From positions 56,173-68,030 of the forward strand of contig NWUY0300004984.1 in the NCBI GenBank assembly GCA_004151065.3: a stretch of 11,858 nucleotides of DNA, written 5' to 3'. The notes below the pieces were generated by a model. It saw only the letters and a program-made list of their open reading frames with translations, was not told the origin of the DNA and searched no databases. Positions 7,544 to 11,858 of the stretch are shown here, piece after piece. The stretch comes from Larix sibirica (lineage: Eukaryota > Streptophyta > Pinopsida > Pinales > Pinaceae). The translations under genes were made by a program, and so were the position numbers. Numbering within the stretch: position 1 is the first letter of the stretch; each line of letters opens with the position of its first letter.

Positions 7544-8660
7544 ACCCCCCTGCATCAACATAATTCTATAGGTATTCATGAATCCCAAGCATAGCCCAAA
7601 GTTTCACAAACTTAGATTATATTAACGAATTTATAAGGATATCAAGGATTTTATCATTTGTTTTGCAATAAACAAGAGATAGAACTTTACCTATACTAAC
7701 TGCCTCAAATAATGAGCATGAATATTCACACGCTTCATCTTGCTTCATTGTAATATGAGCAAATAAAGATTCTTAGTTACTTGTATTGCATTTTTAATAT
7801 CACAATTTGCTATAGTGGATTCCTTGATGGGATATCCAATCTCACTCAAGAGATTGTGAATCCACAAGGCCTCAATGCGAGTGTTAACTATGCCTCGACA
7901 TTCTACTTTGGTGGTCAAAAGATAAGTCTCCTTTTCATTTTTAGAAATCTAGTCTATGCGTCTAGAGCCAAGATGAACACATAAACAAAATTCAACTTCT
8001 TTCCCTATCCATAATTAGCCCAATCTATGTCAATGTAGTTGACTAACTAGTTCTCAATGTTATTGAAATATTTTATACCAATATGGTAAGTACCCTTAAT
8101 ATATAGAACACTCCTATTTGCAACCTTCAAATGTCTCTCACTCAAATTTGCATGAATCTAGAGACCAAACTAATAACGAATGAACTATAAGGTTGATCGT
8201 GAATTGTATAAATAATACTACCAACAAGTTTTATGCATAGAGGAGCACTGACTTGTAAAAACACACTCTTTATTTATCATCACTTATGATTGGTAAGCTG
8301 TAGCACACAATTTACAATATTTCATTTTAAACTTCTATGATATATTTAGTACCACCATCCATTTTGAAGACTTGAATGCCTAGAAATAAATACAATAGAC
8401 CAAGGTCATCCATTTCAATGTATCTCCTATTTGTTTCTTCCAAACTAAATTAAATCAACACTACTTCCATTAATGGCTAAGACATCCACATACTAGTGAA
8501 ACAATTAAGTAATCACCATGTACATGTAAAACATAGATATTGTGATACAACATTTGAAATCAAGATTGATGGGAAAATAGTAAATCTCATCATACCATGC
8601 CATGAGTAATTGTTTCAAACCATATAAGGTTTTTTTAGTCAACATACAAGATCATGTGCG
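7541..8660 (-). pseudogene. Ty1/copia polyprotein 3' part (RT C-terminus and RNase H)
   Basis: The end of a copia pol gene, with several frameshifts and many stops. Blocks in order on the minus strand: LVC-stop-LKK and KKTLYGLKQ (about 8612-8656), AWYDEIYYF, YVDV at 8481-8492 where the catalytic YVDD is expected, DLGLLYLFLGIQV (8330-8422), SERHLKVANRSVLYIKGTYH then IGIKYFN and DIDWANYG (about 8030-8150), IEALWIHNLLSEIGYP and CDIKNAIQVTKN (about 7770-7900), HAHYLRQ, then in another frame LVYCKTNDKILDIL and FVKLWAMLGIHE before the stop and polypurine tract. These are the thumb of reverse transcriptase, the connection and RNase H of Ty1/copia. Homology stops abruptly near 8660; fingers, integrase, protease and gag are missing. 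It cannot encode an active protein: one catalytic Asp is changed and the frame is broken repeatedly. Confidence 0.94.
7545..7556 (-). other. Polypurine tract of the copia element
   Basis: GATGCAGGGGGG on the minus strand, directly after the last residues of the polyprotein and directly before the LTR, has the position and sequence of the plus-strand primer site of plant Ty1/copia elements. Confidence 0.75.
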
Positions 8661-8707
8661 TTGGATGACCAAGTGTTCTTAGTGTTTATTAGTGGACAAA
8701 ATGCAGG

Positions 8708-8725
8708 TATTATTATTATTATTAT
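8708..8725 (+). repeat. (TAT)6 microsatellite
   Basis: Six uninterrupted TAT units. A short simple-sequence repeat, likely length-variable. Confidence 0.9.
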
Positions 8726-9498
8726 TTGTTATAAGTTTTGAGTAGTTATAATATTCTATAATCAAATTATTTTTGGGCTATGTCAAATGTTAAGGCCACA
8801 TGGAGTCATTTTATGACTAAGAGTGAATGGGTTTGAAAAAATATTGCACTATTAAGAATTTGCAAGTTGGTGTAAAACATAGTAAAGGAGTCATTTTGTA
8901 TTACATCTATTCATATTATGAATTATTATAAAATGTCGATCGAGTCATATATGAAATAATTGTTACATAAATGATAGTTTGCATTGGTAGATAGTAGAAT
9001 CTACTAGTCCTAAGAAATGAAGAAGAAGTTTATGGTGATATCTTAGTTGGTTAGTGGGAGTCAATACCTAGTTGACAAGAGTCACATTAACAATTAGAGT
9101 TGTAAAAGTAGAGTTTGGTCATTGATTTATGTTTTAGAAGAGTCAATCCACAAGCATAGTCATATGATATAGAATCAAAGTTATTCATGTAAATGTAGAC
9201 ATGAATACTCCTATACTGTATTGCAAAGTTGAAATTACTTGACAGATTTGAAGAATTATAAATCATCCATTGAGAGCACCCATGATTAATGGATCCATAG
9301 AAGAAAGCCTGGTATGCCAAGTAGAATAAATAAATTGATGGAGATATAAGAATCAAAATAGAATCTAGTGAAATCACCTATAACTAACCGACTAGTAGAA
9401 GAAAATATTTACACCAACCAACATAAATAAATTGACTTTAATATCCCTAATATGAAAATTTGTTCAATTTTGGCCAATTTCAAACCTTGGACTAGTGA

Positions 9499-9499
9499 N
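9499..9499. other. Ambiguous base (N)
   Basis: The only N in the window. The surrounding 9480-9560 is somewhat richer in GC than its flanks. It may be a heterozygous or low-quality position. Confidence 0.95.
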
Positions 9500-9756
9500 T
9501 CGTTTCTGTATTTTTCCCCATGCTGTCTTCTGCATCGTACTCTAGTACAGAGAAGGATAAAATTAAGATAGATGATTGATAGGTTGATTGCCAAATGAAT
9601 GAAGAGACAAATGATGTTGACTTTCACTAGTTTGTTTTATCAATCATATTCTGTGATATAAAGTATATGTTTAGATTTATGATCGAAATAACCTTTTATA
9701 GTATAGGCATTTTAATGTTATCTTTTACATACTGTCAGAATTAACTATTACTTTTC

Positions 9757-9774
9757 TATATAAACCCAGGGTTT
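9757..9774 (+). promoter_or_regulatory. TATA-like site abutting AAACCC-A-GGGTTT palindrome
   Basis: TATATAAA (9757-9764) runs straight into a 13-base palindrome with exact 6-base arms (9762-9774). The AAACCC word is part of the plant telobox, known in promoters of ribosomal and cell-cycle genes. There is no recognised gene downstream on the plus strand, so promoter function is speculative. Confidence 0.25.
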
Positions 9775-10669
9775 ACACTTAGGTTATTTACTTCTTTCCA
9801 GATTTCACATGCAATGCATTATACTATCTTTTCATTCAAAACTGTAAAGAACTATAACCTCATTTCATTCCCTTCATCAGCATTCAGGGATTAAATTTAG
9901 AATATCTATAATATTTCAATGCTATTGTATTTTATAATTTAGGTAACATTTCATTTAATTAAATATAACTTTTCTATATATTTCAAATTCTAGTAGTAAG
10001 AATATCTTTCATTTTCAGGATCAGAATGTATTCATTTTTTTTTTCTATAGAAAACATTTATCATTATGCAAAAGAAGATACAAGACTAACTTTCAACTGT
10101 ACAAAGTTTGCAAGCACCTGCAAGTTCGTTTGTGAAGCTCTAAAGCCATTTTATAGCTAGCTTACGGCCAAATACTTCGAAACTTAAAATATCAATTCTT
10201 TTCCAAAACCAAACGTATTCCTATTGTCCAACTATTACTTTCACGATAGCTATCTATTGTACAATCAAACTCAAACAAGGATTTTTTTATATATAAATCA
10301 TAATATTTATTTAAGTTAGGGTTCGATACAAAACCGGGTCTCATCACCTTTCCTTAATTGCTAAAAACATTGAGTTGGCTCTCGGCCTTTACCAAATGTT
10401 AACATAGTTTTTAGTTAAACATAGAACAGGCAAAATCTACAATTGAAACCTACAGGGTAGGGTTCCGTCTGTTTGAAACAAGGTTGAACCCTTTGGCACG
10501 TAGCCATTTTAACACATGATAGTCCAAGTATCAACTTATCACAATAATGGAGCATGGAGCTCGACTTTTTATCAAAACACTGTTATATTCATTTAATATA
10601 GACTTATATCAACATAGAAACCACACAAAAACTATACCTGAAACACTGTTTCTTCCATTAAAATGATAG

Positions 10670-10682
10670 AGGGTTTAACCCT
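10670..10682. repeat. Palindrome AGGGTT-T-AACCCT
   Basis: Exact 6-base arms around one base. It lies just beyond the presumed 3' end of the exon cluster. A second AAACCC/GGGTTT palindrome occurs at 9762-9774. Confidence 0.5.
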
Positions 10683-10689
10683 TTAGAAA

Positions 10690-10813
10690 ATTACATCATA
10701 AAACAAGTTCACATTACAACGAAAGTTACAGCGAACGCTGCAGTGGCAGGATAGAAAAAGGAGCCGAGGACTCCATCCTCTTTACACATGATGTGAGGCT
10801 CTCGAAAGTCATC
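10690..10813 (-). other. Putative 3' UTR of the minus-strand gene
   Basis: Follows the proposed TGA stop. It is balanced in composition and ends in TTGTAATGTGAA and TTTTATGATGTAATTTT (minus strand), which resemble the UGUA-rich far-upstream and A-rich near-upstream elements of plant polyadenylation sites. There is no canonical AATAAA. The end point is a guess. Confidence 0.35.
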
Positions 10814-11232
10814 TCAACAGTTAAAGATCCCCTGCCAAAGAACTTTCCTCAGACTTCATCAAAACATCAAGTTCGTCCAACATGCCAAGAGAACCTATAG
10901 GGATAAGAACCACCGAGGCTTACCAGATGGTCTAGCAGCCTTCTTCCCCTTTCAGCTTCAGACCAAGCATATCTGCGGGTGGAGTTTGTTACCTGTCAAA
11001 GCATGAAGAAGGAGATTAAAAACTTTCACATTATATTTTTTTTTACTGAGTATTAATAGAAAAAATTAAACATTTGAAACTGAGACATCACCTCGATAAG
11101 GTTTTGCATGGGATCAAAGTTCTGAACTGATATGACCTTCCGACGCCACTCAAACAGCCAGTATTGTAGTAATTCCTCACTTCTAAACTCTCGGCTCTCA
11201 AAAATTTTCTTTACAACTTGAACAACATCAAG
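10814..11232 (-). CDS. 3' exons of an unassigned host gene (partial)
   Basis: Three exon pieces on the minus strand fit together. Exon a (open from 11232, ending at 11092) reads VVKKIFESREFRSEELLQYW, then LFEWRRKVISVQNFDPMQN and LIE. It ends at a GTGATG donor. After a 99-bp intron (11091-10993) with acceptor TTTGACAG, exon b (10992-10924, exactly 23 codons, phase 0 at both ends) reads VTNSTRRYAWSEAERGRRLL then DHL, ending at a GTAAGC donor. A 92-bp second intron (10923-10832) with acceptor TTGGCAG leads to a five-codon end, GIFNC and a TGA. Both introns have plant-like length and T-rich interiors. The peptide is charged, Trp-rich and helical in look, unlike the retroelement debris. I do not recognise the family. 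The 5' limit is unsettled: an in-frame TAA lies at 11233-11235, so an acceptor must lie downstream of it (CAAG at 11217 is possible). The last exon is least certain; another frame in intron 2 (SLGMLDELDVLMKSEE) also looks coding-like. Confidence 0.6.
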
Positions 11233-11858
11233 TTATAGTCACAGGTCACACCATCGAATCCAAGGAAGGAGTCCTCAGTCGAACAACCACCAAACCCTAA
11301 AATTTTGTAGTTGGTCAGCCTCTCAACCGAGCCCAATAACACCAAATGAATGCCCACGAACAACTTCAACGAAGACGTAGTGGTAAGACTACGGTTAAAG
11401 TCCCAAAACCGAGACACAACAAGATCGACGATGGAGATGTTTCCAACCAGGCACAACGAGGAACAAGAAACTTTCACATTAAATTCCTTATTTATTATCA
11501 CATCCACCTCAACGTTCAACTCACCAGACCCGAGGTTAAAAGTAGTGCACAGCTCGACATTTTGGTAGGAGTTTGTGAATTCTATCATGTGAACCAAGCC
11601 ACTATGGCAGCCACCCAAACTTCCACTCAACGGAGATGGCAGGTGACTTAAATGCCCAAGCCAGTTATGATAGCCTGCCAGCATGCTAAGTACCAAGACT
11701 TTAAATGCCCTATCATTATCACATTCAATACAATATTTTAGGGTTGCAATACTTATTTCATTTCATTTCCCAAAGTTTGTAGTCGACATCGTATTATTAG
11801 TAATACATTTCTAATGTATGGGTCGTATAATGCATGGTTGATATATGTTGCACATTTT
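11233..11858. other. Intron or upstream region with a long unexplained frame
   Basis: Moderate GC (about 45%) compared with most of the window. One minus-strand frame is open for about 182 codons (roughly 11757-11211), running through exon a in a different frame, with its first ATG near 11681. Its translation is rich in L, V, S and G, with pieces such as GHLSHLPSPLSGSLGG and NVEVDVIINKEF. No domain or signal was recognised. A 101-codon plus frame (11346-11651) overlaps it. At this base composition a frame of this length can occur by chance, so I do not call it a gene; it could also be a diverged insertion inside an intron. Confidence 0.3.

Larger units (their letters stand above)
8661..9640. 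other. AT-rich non-coding DNA
   Basis: After the copia break no coding homology was found. A 96-codon minus frame (9087-9377) and a 72-codon one (9409-9627) lack recognisable motifs. A short hairpin AGTCAT-TTT-ATGACT lies at 8804-8818, and GGAGTCATTTT recurs at 8802 and about 8888. The region may be LTR sequence of another element, but no ends were seen. Confidence 0.45.
9641..10689. other. Non-coding DNA downstream of the exon cluster
   Basis: No coding region was recognised over about 1 kb. Contents are AT-rich, with T-runs (10034-10044) and a few telobox-like AAACCC/GGGTTT words. In the orientation of the minus-strand exons this is 3' flanking DNA. Confidence 0.45.

Noticed and set aside
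7781-7984. 67-codon plus-strand frame
   Set aside because: Antisense to the copia RNase H region.
9087-9627. Two minus-strand frames of 96 and 72 codons
   Set aside because: AT-rich translations with no motif, and the second crosses the ambiguous base; consistent with chance.
10310-10345. GGGTTCGATACAAAACC resembling a tRNA T-loop
   Set aside because: No acceptor stem, D-arm or anticodon arm could be folded around it.
1-11858. CRISPR array, bacterial operon or defence system
   Set aside because: No regularly spaced identical repeats with unique spacers, no bacterial ribosome-binding sites and no intact long reading frames; all content looks like eukaryotic repeat-rich DNA.

Overview
The window is AT-rich eukaryotic DNA made mostly of old, decayed retrotransposon sequence, and it looks like plant nuclear intergenic DNA. 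Three things point to a plant: a recognisable plant-type Ty1/copia 3' end, Ty3/gypsy-type gag remnants, and short GT-AG introns in a small genic patch near the right end. The deep erosion of several unrelated elements, left in place rather than deleted, would suit a large genome such as a gymnosperm's. That last point is inference; nothing in the sequence names the species.

Layout. 1-300 is a 50% GC block with a sharp edge. 300-2280 is AT-rich DNA without genes, carrying two perfect-period tandem duplications (42 bp and 27 bp). 2278-2715 is a degenerate minisatellite built on TTGACC, partly in exact 10-bp phase. 2997-7012 is dominated by minus-strand retroelement coding remnants: two diverged copies of the same kind of gag gene (A at 2997-3735, B at 6439-7012). 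Between them lie a long decayed acidic reading frame (5338-6238) that continues downstream of gag B, and about 1.3 kb of non-coding, LTR- or leader-like DNA (4021-5337). No protease, reverse transcriptase or integrase was found with either gag copy.

7230-8660 is the 3' third of a minus-strand Ty1/copia element: the end of reverse transcriptase, RNase H, polypurine tract and start of the 3' LTR, cut off inside the reverse transcriptase. 8660-10690 is non-coding AT-rich DNA with one microsatellite, a TATA-like site and a single ambiguous base (9499).

10814-11232 is the best candidate for a host gene: three short minus-strand exon pieces joined by two GT-AG introns, giving about 75 C-terminal residues that I could not assign to a family. 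The rest of the gene would lie upstream (higher coordinates), mostly outside the window.

No intact gene, RNA gene, CRISPR array or defence-like system is visible. The most useful observations are the paired pol-less gag copies, their stop codons (nearly all explainable by C-to-T change at CAA, CAG, CGA or TGG codons), the phased TTGACC array and the unassigned exons.
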